From Corbicula japonica (taxonomy: Eukaryota; Mollusca; Bivalvia; Venerida; Cyrenidae): a stretch of 64,000 bases of DNA. Location: NCBI GenBank assembly GCA_038501625.1, contig JAZAYU010000010.1:2750912-2814911 (forward strand), in the 5' to 3' direction. A model generated the notes under the pieces. That model did no database searches. It had not been told where the DNA came from and worked only from the letters and a program-made list of their open reading frames with translations. Positions within the stretch are counted from its first letter, which is position 1; each line of letters opens with the position of its first letter. Positions 47,698 through 59,200 of the stretch are shown here, one piece after another. The position numbers were made by a program, and so were the translations under genes.

Positions 47698-47827
47698 ATT
47701 CGTGAAAACAATATCTGCATTCCTCTGAACGTTGAAAAGTTGGTATGATGTGGCGCCAGATGACGTCATGCTATCACCAGTGATGTTTGATATTGTAATT
47801 GTTCCAAGACTTTGCAAAGACTCTGGC
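47698..47827 (-). CDS. R2 exon 5: linker after LBD1
   Basis: The acceptor is tgtcag|GCCAGAG and the donor is AAT|gtgagt; 130 bp, phase 2 in and 0 out, as in R1. It encodes ITISNITGDSMTSSGATSYQ, then LFNVQRNADIVFTN. The pattern (small beta strand, G-D, then YQLFNVQ) is the class C post-LBD strand equivalent to mGluR F-D-E-N-G-D...Y-x-I-x-N-x-Q. Confidence 0.82.
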
Positions 47828-47850
47828 CTGACATAGAACATAATAATTTA

Positions 47851-48076
47851 GGGCACGCCACGGGAAAAGGTATCTTCGATCATATATTATTACATTTTAG
47901 TCTTTACTTTATTTGGAATGAACAACTAATTGTAGATTTTATTATTAATGTTGACAAAATTATGCTATGTTAAAACGCGAAATGCACACGAAGATATGTC
48001 GTCCGCTCAATTTTATGGCGTAATTTAACGGAAGGAGGTCAACTGTTCGAAGATACCCTTTCCCGTGACGCGTCCC
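47851..48076. mobile_element. MITE family C, copy 3
   Basis: The left end gggcacgccacgggaaaagg(tatcttcga) and the right end tcgaagatacccttt-cccg(tgacgcgtccc) are inverted. It lies in R2 intron 4, 24 bp from the acceptor of exon 5. Confidence 0.82.
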
Positions 48077-49150
48077 ATTAAATAAATCAATTTATTTTAT
48101 GCTTGTCAGTGAGATATAATACAGACATTTCTCAGTGAAAAAAAAGATAAGTAAGCCATGGTTAATTGCCTTGAAAATACAATCAAATCGGTATAAAGAA
48201 GCCACCAATAGGAGTGGCAAAAAGAGACAGCTGAATTAAAGTGGCTGTTTAAGTCAGGTGGTTGCTACATGTAAATGCTGGTGGCTGTCAAGGCATGTTC
48301 AACTGTATTATCATTCTATGTATTTAATTCAACACTTCCTCTCACGCTGGAACCAGCATTTTATGGGAACGTTTTTTTTTCATGTTACATTTGTACAATT
48401 TCTTCTACAGCAAGTAACAATATTAAAGATTTTAATGAACGCAAACTTCTGACAGAGGTGTATTGGTTCTCATATTAAAATCTAGTTTTATCTTTTTTAT
48501 ACCAAGATAAAGTAAAGTTTGCAATTGCAGTAAAATAACATCGACAATAGTTTACAGTGTACTTTTGTGAAACATAAAGTATGTATAAAATATGAGATGT
48601 ATTCGTAAAATTGCTTTTTTACAGTCCATTAAAATTCCTTACTAAACAATCTATTAAATGACTCGAGATATTGTTGTAAGTAATTTACTCATGTTGGCAC
48701 ATACAATGATGTCGTGTGTTGTTTAGTTTTTGTGTTTGGATGTTAAACGAATTTGAATTTTTATTCATTATAAATTTTACATTTATTAGACTTAAAAGTT
48801 TCTTGCAATGATAAAGTGAAATATGCATATCAGGAATGGCCACATTTAGAAGTCACATCCTCCACACACAGCCAACAAGGGAAGAGAAAGGTGTGTGTGG
48901 GGGTGGGGGGTAGGGGGGGGGGGTGGGGGGAGGGAGGGAGGCAAGGGTAATAAAATGATCAATTTCAAAACTTCTTACGCTTAAACGTGTTATATGACAG
49001 TTAATGATCGGAGCATAGAATAACTGAATGCGACCGAAAAGAAAAAGAAACGAATGCGAGCAAATATACCAAACAAAATACCAAATTCGACCGAAAAATA
49101 CCGAGTGCGTAAATGATTAACATAATTTGTTCACACTTAAAATAGTTTAC
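48077..49150. other. R2 intron 4 with a SINE fragment and a G-rich tract
   Basis: A family D SINE fragment begins near 48815 ('gtgaaatatgcatatcaggaa'). A guanine-rich run lies at 48891-48943. The rest is AT-rich. Confidence 0.5.
48891..48943 (+). repeat. G-rich tract, G-quadruplex-capable
   Basis: Many runs of four or more G in 53 bp (gggggtggggggtagggggg, then further G runs), enough for several intramolecular quadruplexes on the non-template strand of R2. Confidence 0.85.
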
Positions 49151-49941
49151 CTCCAGCTGAAGTCCGTGGCAAGATTTATTGTCATTCCTTTTATAACTTG
49201 CAGGACATCGCCTGATTTAAACTCTTTGTGTTGTCCTGAGCATAGTCTTTTCTCAGTGCATTGGCGTTGGTGGAGAAGAACCACTCCCTTTACTAGTACA
49301 TGAGCAGCAATCATGGCAAACTTAATATATGGTGACTGTTGACTGAATATTTTATTTACTTTTTCATTTGACATCGCCTTATAAATGCAATCTTTCTGGC
49401 CACAATCGTTCAAATTATATTATACGTCTGAAAGCCAATGGTTTGTTCTATTTTCCGCCTGGAATACAGAGGCATTTGTAAAAATTGAATTCCAGTATGA
49501 GGAAAACTCCTGAACATTCGTGTATGCCGGAGAGAGAAGTAGATTTCCTAATGATTTCGTTAAGATACTTCCATCATTTGCTGTAAAGATACCATTGTCT
49601 AGATTTGATCCTTCAGAAAACATAACTATAGGGAGTGTTGCAATACGTTGTTTTGTCAAGTACAAAATGAATTCTTTTGCTGAACGTTTGGAACCAACAA
49701 ACACAATGCCGCTGATTGGTGAAATCTGGTTTGTACCGTAAAGTATATCGTTTGTAATGTCAGAAACTTCAACGAGGTTGACGCCATAAGAAACGGAAAG
49801 GTTTCTTGATAAAGCTACGCATATTCCGACTTGTTTTGCTTTCATTTGTAGCGCATACTCAACATCTTGTCCGTAAATGTTGTCCTCGTAAACTATCGCT
49901 ATTCTGCTCCATTCCAGTTTGACCATTGACTGGATCATCAT
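49151..49941 (-). pseudogene. R2 exon 4: LBD1 lobe 2, with in-frame TAA
   Basis: The acceptor is gtttaag|ATGATG and the donor is TGGAG|gtaaac; 791 bp, phase 2 out. It encodes MVKLEWSRIAIVYEDNIYGQ, IVFVGSKRSAKEF, and FSEGSNLDNGIF to the end of LBD1. At 49422-49420 the codon is TAA in the context WLSDV-stop-YNLNDC; R1 has TAT (WLTDVYYNLKEC). No frameshift is present, so the exon differs from a working one only by this codon and ordinary substitutions. Confidence 0.88.
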
Positions 49942-50082
49942 CTTAAACATATTTCACCGTTTTAGCCAATATTATATATTATACGCATTAATTTATTTAT
50001 TGATATGGACATTGATGAAAAGGAAACTGTGAATAATAATAAACCAAATAAAACACGTGAGCAAATCCAAAATGTCTGAATT

Positions 50083-50091
50083 TTGTTGTTG

Positions 50092-50156
<65 letters not shown>
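50083..50156. repeat. (GTT)/(ATT) microsatellite
   Basis: Four GTT then about 20 ATT triplets, 15 bp downstream of the R2 exon 3 donor. The poly-Asn ORF across it is an artefact. Confidence 0.95.
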
Positions 50157-50171
50157 AAGGAAACAACTTAC

Positions 50172-50350
50172 GTCAACTTGTATGTCATCGTTTGGAACTA
50201 CTCGGACAAAGTTTGGAAATCTGTTACTATCGGTAAGTCTTGTCGCTGTGGTTGAGAACCCTACTTGTGGCATTTTGTTTTCTTTGGGAACTGTACTCAA
50301 AATTGGAGCAATAGCTTCTGCTTCCGAACTGTATTCCGGGCCGATAACTC
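50172..50350 (-). CDS. R2 exon 3: LBD1 ligand-contact region
   Basis: The acceptor is ctgtag|GAGTTATC and the donor is GAC|gtaagt, giving 179 bp, the same as R1. It encodes VIGPEYSSEAEAIAPILS, then VGFSTTATRLTDSNRFPNFV and RVVPNDDIQVD. This corresponds to the mGluR segment from G-A-S-S-S-S-V-S to the S-Y-A-S-T...L-S-D and R-F..F-x-R motifs. A (TTA)n microsatellite follows at once in the intron. Confidence 0.88.
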
Positions 50351-50836
50351 CTACAGTAAAAATAATTGGCTGTTATATATGAAAATGGATCTTTGAAAGC
50401 CACCAAATATGACAATATTACAGGATGAGATTGACTGAGCCAGTTCATGGGCAGAGATGGTATTGCGTAATGCTGCTATGCATTATTTAAACAAGTAAAT
50501 AGTATAACTTTGTCGATTTTAAGGGACTGTCTGCAAATGGCAGTGAATATGGAACCTTCGGTGTGGTATTTTCAGATAATTCACATAGTTTTTGATTGCC
50601 GATTTTAAGGAGAATCCGTTATCGCCTTGAAATGGGTTCAAATCTCCCCGTAGTTTTCTCAAACTATTATAAATGTCTAAGGATTCATTTAAATAATTGT
50701 GAGCCTTCGGAGGGAATCGAACCCGAACCCCTAGCCAGATAATTTCGAACACTGTGTGTCATTTTGTAACACCAGAAACCGATTATATACTGACAACATG
50801 TTAGTTTGAGAGCTATGATGTATGTTTATTTTGTAC

Positions 50837-50932
50837 CGATGATATTTCCTTCGTTCATGGCTCTGTTCATTAATCGAACCGCCTGGTCGGCTGCAATTTC
50901 CACCTTGCCACAGGTCTCATAGGCTTCAAAAC
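50837..50932 (-). CDS. R2 exon 2: LBD1
   Basis: The acceptor is ttttag|GTTTTG and the donor is ATCG|gtacaa, phase 1 at both ends. It encodes GFEAYETCGKVEIAADQAVR, then LMNRAMNEGNIIG. The conserved Cys after E-T fits the class C D-T-C position. It is open and nearly identical to R3. Confidence 0.82.
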
Positions 50933-51144
50933 CTAAAATTTATTTAATACCAATCATTCAAATAAAATGTAATATTTAACATTCAGTAAGGCATAATAGA
51001 GATCTCCTTCTTATAAATAGGAAATATCTTTATGAAAGCAATAGAGAGTTAAAGAGAAATTCGTTAACCATGGGCTTTTGACAAGTAGTCCACGTGAGAG
51101 GAAATAAACAAAATGCAGAAATTTAGTTTAAAGTTAAATTTAAA

Positions 51145-51165
51145 GATCATCATCATCATCATTAG

Positions 51166-51226
<61 letters not shown>

Positions 51227-51277
51227 GTCGTCGTCTTCGTCGTCATCATCATCATCATCAATATCATCATCATAAAA
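51145..51277. repeat. (TCA)n microsatellite in R2 intron 1
   Basis: About 130 bp of TCA with TCG interruptions, positionally equivalent to the 37-bp array in R3. Confidence 0.95.
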
Positions 51278-51346
51278 GGGTCCAAAATCTCAAACTTTCA
51301 TGTATAATGAAAGTCATGATTTACAAATTTCCAAAACGGTAATTAC

Positions 51347-51517
51347 CAATTTTCAATGGCAAACCTCCTTTCTCATTCAACTGCTTAATATACCATTTAA
51401 CGGCTTCCACTAACATTACTGATGTGACATCAACATCTCCTTTGCATTCTCCATCTATTAATTCGTGGACTTTGAACAAGCCAACGATCTAAGTGTCCCC
51501 AGGAACTTCAACAAATC
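51347..51517 (-). pseudogene. R2 exon 1: LBD1 start, with in-frame TAG
   Basis: The acceptor is ttttag|GATTTG and the donor is ATTG|gtaatt; phase 1 in and out. It encodes FVEVPGDT-stop-IVGLFKVHELIDGECK and then VEAVKWYIKQLNEKGGLPLK. The stop is TAG at 51491-51489, where the R3 paralog reads AAG (Lys). The rest of the exon is highly conserved with R3. Confidence 0.82.
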
Positions 51518-51949
51518 CTAAAATTACACTTGGTACAGCATAAATAAATAGCAATTTCAAAATTAAAACACTTTGACTTGATTGCAAAGCCATTTTCCTT
51601 TTCACCATATTTTACACCTTTTTGACATATACTTTATAAAATGTTAATTGAAGTTTAAAGACGTTAAGGTATGAAAATTTAGAAACTAATCAGGTCATCT
51701 TTTAGCGAGCATAATGGCCTATTCATATTGCTTTCAGTGAACTTAGGCTATATAAAGGCCATTGTAAGGTAATAACAAAGTGGAAAATAAAGCATCAGTT
51801 AACACGCAAAAATTTGAATTATTTTACTTCCTTAAGGGTTTCTAAACATGTTTATAACCCAACATTCCTAACTGAATCGCTCTATGGGTGAAATAATATA
51901 AATATTCGGTCGGCTAGACTCGCATTCATTAACAGTTACCTGTTTAACA

Positions 51950-51987
51950 TCCGGTTTCCAGTTAAAAACTTCCGTAATAAAAAAATC
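51950..51987 (-). other. Conserved coding-like block upstream of R2 exon 1
   Basis: EVFNWKPDVKQ here and DFKWKPNVKK at about 11037-11008 (R3) are similar in sequence and in distance from exon 1. It could be an N-terminal exon, but its donor phase (0) does not fit exon 1 (phase 1), and the R2 acceptor is not a clean AG. Possibly just conserved intron of the segmental duplication. Confidence 0.3.
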
Positions 51988-52052
51988 TATAAATTGCCCC
52001 CGAAAACATGACGCAATGGTTGATGTAGCATAAACATAAATTAAAATTGAGG

Positions 52053-53091
52053 GCACGCCATGGAAAAAGGTTTCCGGTCAAACCTTTGCCATTTTAGCAT
52101 ATCGGAATCACATATAATTTCAAAAACAAAATTGATTTTTTAACAATTTTAACATTTTTTAAAAATATTGTTTGTTTGTGTTTTTTTTTCAAATAATTTT
52201 AGGTCATACAACATTTAAACTCTAATAACATTTGCCACTAACCATTCGAATGCGTTTAACTCCGCGACTTCTGCTTTCCATTTAATTCACATGTAAACTA
52301 TTGTTAACTCTAGCATGACGGTAGGGAACGTTGCGTTTCCTGAAAATTGCTAGCTAATCATCCCTTTTCCTATTCAATGTCTGATTTTTTTAAACAATGA
52401 AATGTGCATCATTAAAAGCCTCACTTAGAGAACACAGCCTCCATGCACAGCCAAAGTCGTGAGGACATGGGCTTACAGAATGATCTACTTCAAATTAGAC
52501 ACCGCAAACAATTAACGAAAGGCATAAGGGACTACCGCCATGTATGGTTTTCGAATTGAAGTAAGACATGCGCCACAGTGCTTTGAAACAATTTCAAAGT
52601 CGTAAATACATGCTAAAATGTTAATTAATAAGGCTGAACGTAAAATGCACCGTATTCACACTAGAGCCATAACTAGAAATAAGCTTTTGCCTGTTGAACT
52701 GACACCGCTATTTTCAAAAAGAAGCAGTCTCGTAAGGGAAGTAACACACTAACATTATTTATTTTAAACTTCAATTATATGAATTACATTTGCTTAAAAT
52801 GATATGAAATATATACCACAACAACAAAGTCAAATATTGTAATTTTGAACATAAACATTTAATTCTTATTTTTTTTTTGCATTTTTTCATGATTTGCAAC
52901 CAGAAGCCTCCATATTTATAATACAGTATCTGCATCATGTCGTCAAGGTAATATTGGCTAAGAACACCGTCTATTACTTTGTGAATAAATGTAATCACAG
53001 AACAAACGATGGAGTCGGTTTCCAGATTTCGCACCAAAAACTAATGTGCAAACTACATAAAGTGTAATCAAGTTCAGAAAACCGGTTATCA
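52053..53091. other. R1-R2 intergenic spacer
   Basis: It starts with one end of a family C MITE ('gggcacgccatggaaaaagg') and includes a diverged family D SINE near 52395-52570. No signal-peptide exon for R2 was identified. Confidence 0.45.
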
Positions 53092-53228
53092 TTATAATTT
53101 TTGATCGTGCACAACATGTCTATTCTCCTGGGAGCAGGGTGGTATAACACTATCACTGTCATCTTTTCGTGGAAAGGTGAATGGCACATCTATAGGATCG
53201 CTTATGGGTCTCAGATAAACGTCTTTGT
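53092..53228 (-). CDS. R1 exon (=R2 exon 10): cytoplasmic tail and stop
   Basis: The acceptor is ttgcag|ACAAAG; TAA at 53094-53092. It encodes DKDVYLRPISDPIDVPFTFP, then RKDDSDSVIPPCSQENRHVV and HDQKL. DKDVYLRP is shared exactly with R2; the remainder differs, which points to a constrained membrane-proximal motif. Confidence 0.82.
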
Positions 53229-56200
53229 CTGCAAAAGTAGTTAGGAGAAAAGTGAAATAGGCATATCAGGAATCGCCACACTCACAAAACAAAGCCTTCT
53301 TACGCAGCAAAAAAGAGAAGAGGAAAAGAGAGCATGTGTTTAAAAGTATGTCTTATTCAAATAAGACACCACAAACAACGAAAATTGGAACCCTTGGGGT
53401 GACAGCCTTTGAGGGTGTGTGGCAAAACATTTAAAACTAAATATGCTAGCATTAGCGCCTTCAAGATTCTTTAATGTAATGATTAACTCAACCTCTCCTT
53501 AAACTCCGTCCATACCCTAACCTACACAAAATTTGGCATGTTTTCAAGAATAATCATGACTATGCTTAGTTTGGAACCATGGGCTTTTACTTCAGTGTCC
53601 CAAAATATCTTCCCTAGCAGGATTTTAATAGATGAAAAGGGAACTTTGAAAGCCATCGAAGACGACAAATATGAACATATTGCAGGCTCGGTGTGATTGA
53701 GCTTGTTCATGGACAGCATGCAAGTGCTAATTAATGCCCATTCCGCCTAGCACCGGGCTGAGCGCAAATCAATATTTAAACCAATAAACAGTACAATTGT
53801 GACCATCCTAAACGATGGGAAAACTGGGTACCACAAAAGTATGGAGATAACCACGTTTAGATGATATCTAAATTATCCTAGATAATTTACAGGACAGGAA
53901 CTTTTTATTAAATGACTAAGGTACATGTAAATGTGGTAAAGGCATATAACTTTAAAGTTTCTGTGCAGAAAAGGAATTTCTATTTTTTTGGTATTAGTGG
54001 CATGTCCAAAGTGATCCAGTTACCAACACAAGATACTTGGTGAGAATGTCTCAAACAAGCCTCAAGTTATTGCCCGTCAATAGTAACCTTGACTTTTGTA
54101 ACATTGTCCTTGACCTGTGTCATTGACTCCAGCGCAAGATCTATATGCATGTTGCCGTTACACCAAATTTGGTAAGGATCACATAACTTTAACCAGTCTC
54201 AAGTTATTTACAAGAAAATATCTATTTGAGTTAAAACGACACTGACATTTATCCGTGTAACCACCCGCCCCCATAAAATCCAGTATAAGGTTCAACACTG
54301 ATTACCTGTAGACTAAGTTTGGTGATGATACCTTAAACCGTTGTTACGTTGTTTTCAGGGCATGGACGGGACGAACTGTACGGACAAGAGCTGTTGTTTT
54401 AAAAATAAGATACTTTTATGTATTTTATATGGGTGTCATCGAGTCAGTCTCAGGTCACATTCCAAATGGATATAATTGTGCAATAATTACCTGCTCTCCT
54501 TTGCTTTTGGAATATCCAGAACAGTTTAGTTCCTAATATAACGGTAACTAAACCAACCAGAGCAAGAGAAACTCCCAGGGCTAAGACAATTGTTCCGTCA
54601 TCCCTTCCAATCCTTAAATGGAATATAGACATACTTAATGGATTTTAAAATGATCGTTGAAGTATTAAATATTTTTGTGACGTCAAAATTACGAAGTCAC
54701 ATACTGCTATGTTACTCATGAAACCTCATGACACCGTGATGATTATGAGATATGATAAAGTTAGATTAATTAATATTTTATCATGTTTAAAATGATATCG
54801 AAGATCCTGTAGATACAATGTCGAAAGCCATAACTTCCTCATCGGATAACTACCATTATATAAAGATAACAGACACCTACTTTAAGAAGATAACAATTCA
54901 AACAAGCGATAACTTAACTTCATACTTCTTTGTTTCTGTTGTAGCCGGCGTGCTTCCTTGTGCAAGACATTTGCTACAAACTTTAACATTCGGACAACCC
55001 GATGTGAACTTGTCGGTTGTTGGATACACAATTTTGTTGATCTCAAACGTAAAGGTTCCACTTAACGGGTATCTTCCAACCTAAAAGCAGTATACAAGGC
55101 GGTTCAGTTAATAATAGTGAGGTAGGTAATAAAACTATAATCTAATATATCAAGTGATTTCATATTGGCTTTGTTATTGATCTTAAGGTCGGGATATTGA
55201 CTCTAAGCCCCAAACAAGTCCGATATTAACATGAAACAATCCGGATACGAAAATAGCTCGCTAGCTGCCAGAATAGCGATAACAAAGTGAAATATGCACA
55301 TCACGAATCGCTACACTTAAAAATAGCTCCCCCACGCAGCGAAGAAAATAGAGAGGAAAAGAGAGCATGTGTTTATAAGAATATCATCTTCAAACAAGAC
55401 ACCACAAACAATTAACGACATTTTATTCCCTTTTAGGTTATAGCAACATCGGGTTTACTGAACACGTGAGAGGAAACTGCATTCTACAGATAGAAAAATT
55501 TCTGATATAAAATGTCGAGAACACAAATTGTCAGGTTTGCAATACTGACTTTTTTGTATTTTGAACGTTAAACAATTAAAAATTAGGGGTTCGAGCAAGA
55601 GATTTGTTCGATGATGATGACTTGCACAGCTTTCGAGAAAATGATTCACCACTTACAACAAATACCACAGACACTTTCTTTTCAAATTTTTTATGTAAAG
55701 AGTTATTTTACAATGTAATTAAAGGTAGCTAAAAAGTAAAATTAATTATTAGAAAAAAAATCGGATTCAGAGTTTCTTGTTAAAATATACTGTTAAGAGA
55801 AAACTTCTATTATTTATTTAAAAAAAGCAATATATGCATATCAGGAATCGCCACACTCACAAAACACAGCCTCCCCACGCAGCGAAAAAGAAGAGAGGAA
55901 GAGAGAGAGCGCATATTTTATATAAGTATGTCAATTCAAATAGGACGCCACAAACAATTAACGAAGAAGAAAACCTTTGGGAATACCGCCTTGGAACGGT
56001 CAGTGGCAAAACAAATTGCCACTTGGGGTTTAAACCAGGTTCTAGGGTGCACCAACCTCACACTTGCCCCAACAGGTTCTCGTATCACAAAACAAGTACA
56101 AGTTGTCTTGGTGAAATAACTCCAACCCACCCATCGGCTCAACAATGTTGCATGCAAAAGCACACACATATCAAACATAAGAAGCGAATAGCACTGCAAA

Positions 56201-59200
56201 GCCAAAGGGCGGGTACTCAATGATCTTACCGAAACCAGAGCACCTGGAGTAAAATCAGCAAGAACACGATGACAGGGATAAAAGAAATAAATCGAGCTTT
56301 CAGGTTCTTTTAAGAAAAGATTTGCCCATAAACCTTCATAAACTCTTAAACCCCTGCCACCGTCGTGCAACCAATGAGGTAAGCGTAATGATCAACTGTA
56401 GATGGGTTAATCAAAGGACAAAACAGACCTCACTGTAGATAAGTGACTGTGGATTATCAGGATCCTTCTGTATATTATAAATCCTATATCCAATGTTACC
56501 GTCCCCATTGTTGTCAAATACATTCATCTTATTGTTAATACCGTCCAAATCCAACTTTACTTTCTTTATTTCCTCAACTAATCCTGGAATAATATCACAA
56601 CAGCTCAAGTAATCTTTCCACGAATCTGAATATATAAAGCTGTATACTTAAAATGTAGTGTAGTACGGGGAGACATTTTACAGACCCCACCCAACCTAGC
56701 TAACAAAATCAAAGACAGTTACAATACATACCATCCATACCCTTCAAAAGCATTGGAAACCAGTCTCAAATCTCAAGCATCTGATTGGCTGAAATGGCGA
56801 CTGGTCGCCATTTCAGCCAATCAGATGCTTGAGATTTGAGACTGGTTTCCTAGTTCAAGTCAGTCTATATACTGCAACCCACATTGACATTATGCATGGT
56901 TTTGAAATTAGCATATTACAATAAAGGGAAGTAATACCATTGAAGTGAAGTGAAGCGACATTCAATTCAGTTTGAGTCATTTAAATAAACACGAAGTTTT
57001 ACTGTCAAAACTGTAACTATAAATTTTCTTGTTTTGAAAATTACTGTTCTCTAAAATTTAGTTGTCTGACTGTCCTTTGGGAAGTCGAGTTCTTGTCTGA
57101 TTTTGCTTGGCATTGATTATATTTCTGACACCCAAAAATATGTGTTTATCGTATGATTTAAAGATATTCTATTATGATTATTATTTAAATTTAATATAAA
57201 AAATACAAGACATAAACAATTATTTGTATTTATATTCTTACCTAGAGCGTCGTTTACAAAGTCTGCACAAAGATCTTTAAAAGTGTTTCCACATTTTTTC
57301 TGAAAATGGGAATTTGCGCCAATTAAAAGACTGATCGTTGCAATTAATGCAGGGGTGTCGTATGTATCCAGGGTATAGTTCGAATCTGTACGAATGTCAT
57401 CAGTCGTCGGACATTTTCTAGGTTTGGTCTTATCGAAACTCGTGTCTGTGAAACATTTGTACTTTTCCTGTACATATAGACCAGACCAAGGGTTAACACT
57501 AAACGGTACACTATTAACGTTATTTCGGATAAAGTGTTTCAGATCATTGTCTCGATACATTTCCAGCGATAATGTAAACGATCCAAGAAGTACTCGATTT
57601 ATATCTGCGTCTAGTACTTCGCCCATACGTGCCCAGCCTTCTGAACCTATGAATATGAACTCTCCTCGCTGCTTCATCTGTCTGGTTAGTGCCGCGGTAA
57701 ACTTCAACAGAACATTTGGGTACAAGAAAACTACTACAACCCTTGCATGAGGATACTTTTTAAGCATGTCGTATATCGAATACATATTTTCATCCTCGTC
57801 GATAGGTACATCTTGAGCTGTGCATATGGAATTTGCCAAGGCTAATGATTGTACCTTGTTTTTGCCGTCCTCACCATATGCCCCTGTACTATATATGATT
57901 TGTATATATTGAACACCGAGTCTCATCATGATATCAACCATTGCCTTTGACTGTTTATCGTCAGGTGTTACAACTCTCATGAAGTACGGATATTTACTTC
58001 TGTCGCTTAAAGCAGGGCTTGTCGAAGCATAGCTTATCTGGACATATTTAAGTGGTGTCAACACATCAGCGACTGCGATGCTCACGGTGCTAGTGTATTC
58101 TGCAACATATCCGATGATTTTGTTATTTAGATTAATTAATGTTCCGTTTGCTAATCGAATTCCGAATTTGTTCAAATAAAGGAGTTTTCGTTGGATAACT
58201 GATGGACTCATGCATGAGTTCAAAACAATCACACCGATTTTTATACCCGGGAAAGCATTTGCAAAGTTTTCAGTTTTTGTGTTCGCTTGAAGAACTTGAA
58301 AGCGTATAGCCTCGGCAACTGTGTAACCATTGGTAACGCTTATTTCACCGCATGACTGCATGCCCAGTTTTTGGAACACTGAAGCCACGCCTACCACGTA
58401 GATATCGCCGGGTTCAAACAAAAATGCTTCCTGCAGTTCATCAAGTGGAATGCATTCTGTACATTTTCTTTGCTCTAAGCATTGTCCTTTTCGAACATTT
58501 GGCCACATTAACTCTCGACCTTGAATGTCGTAGTCTCTGATCGAACCGAAACTGATATTTGCATCTTTATTGATTAAAGCACCGACCTATTAAGTATATA
58601 AACATATTGCAGTTCCTAAATGACAAAGTTGTCAGATTATATAGGAAATGATAAAGTATATAAACATATTGATGTTCCTTAATGACCAAGTTGTCAGATT
58701 ATATAGGAAATGATAAAGTATATATTAAGCATATTGCAGTTCCTAAATGACCAATTGCAAGTTGTCAGATTATATAGGAAATGATAAAGTATATAAACAT
58801 ATTGCAGTTCCTAAATGACCAAGTTGTCAGATTATATAGGAAATGATAAAGTATATAAACATATTGCAGTTCCTATATGACCAAGTTGTCAGATTATATA
58901 GGAAATGATAAAGTATATAAACATATTGCAGTTCCTATATGACCAAGTTGTCAGATTATATAGGAAATGATAAAGTTTCTAAACATATTGCAGTTCCTAA
59001 ATGACCAAGTTGTCAGATTATATAGGAAATGATAAAGTATATAAACATATTGCAGTTCCTATATGCCCAAGTTGTCAGATTATATAGGAAATGATAAAGT
59101 ATATAAACATATTGCAGTTCCTAAATGACCAAGTTGTCAGATTATATAGGAAATGATAAAGTATATAAACATATTGCAGTTCCTATATGACCAAGTTGTC

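Larger units (their letters stand above)
34227..51517 (-). pseudogene. R2: tandem-LBD single-pass receptor gene with two nonsense codons
   Basis: Gene-level entry. Ten exons with matching phases encode LBD1 (exons 1-4), a linker and Cys motif (5 and the start of 6), LBD2 (6), a second linker (7), a Cys-rich exon (8), a single TM (9) and a cytoplasmic tail (10). The domains resemble metabotropic glutamate receptor ligand-binding domains (Pfam-type ANF_receptor): ISYASTSPALSD and GAYGEGG in LBD2; GFSTTATRLTD and NIYGQD in LBD1. TAG at 51491-51489 and TAA at 49422-49420 interrupt LBD1; R3 and R1 respectively have sense codons there. Everything from exon 5 on is open. Either a pseudogene, a gene using an internal promoter to make a one-LBD receptor, or two base-call errors. 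The signal-peptide exon was not found. Confidence 0.8.

Noticed and set aside
49962..50300. ORF with poly-Asn
   Set aside because: Its first part is real R2 exon 3; the poly-Asn is the intronic ATT microsatellite beyond the GAC|gtaagt donor.
51868..52056. Signal-peptide exon for R2 (ORF starting MPSILIYVYATST)
   Set aside because: The start lies in a family C MITE end, and the donor phase does not fit exon 1.
53229..54490. Hidden exons for transmembrane helices 2-7 between the TM and tail exons
   Set aside because: Interval read on the minus strand shows only repeats and short frames; R1 and R2 both join TM exon directly to the DKDVYLRP exon in matching phase.
54818..55084. Plus-strand 88-codon ORF
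   Set aside because: Antisense shadow of the R1 Cys-rich exon.
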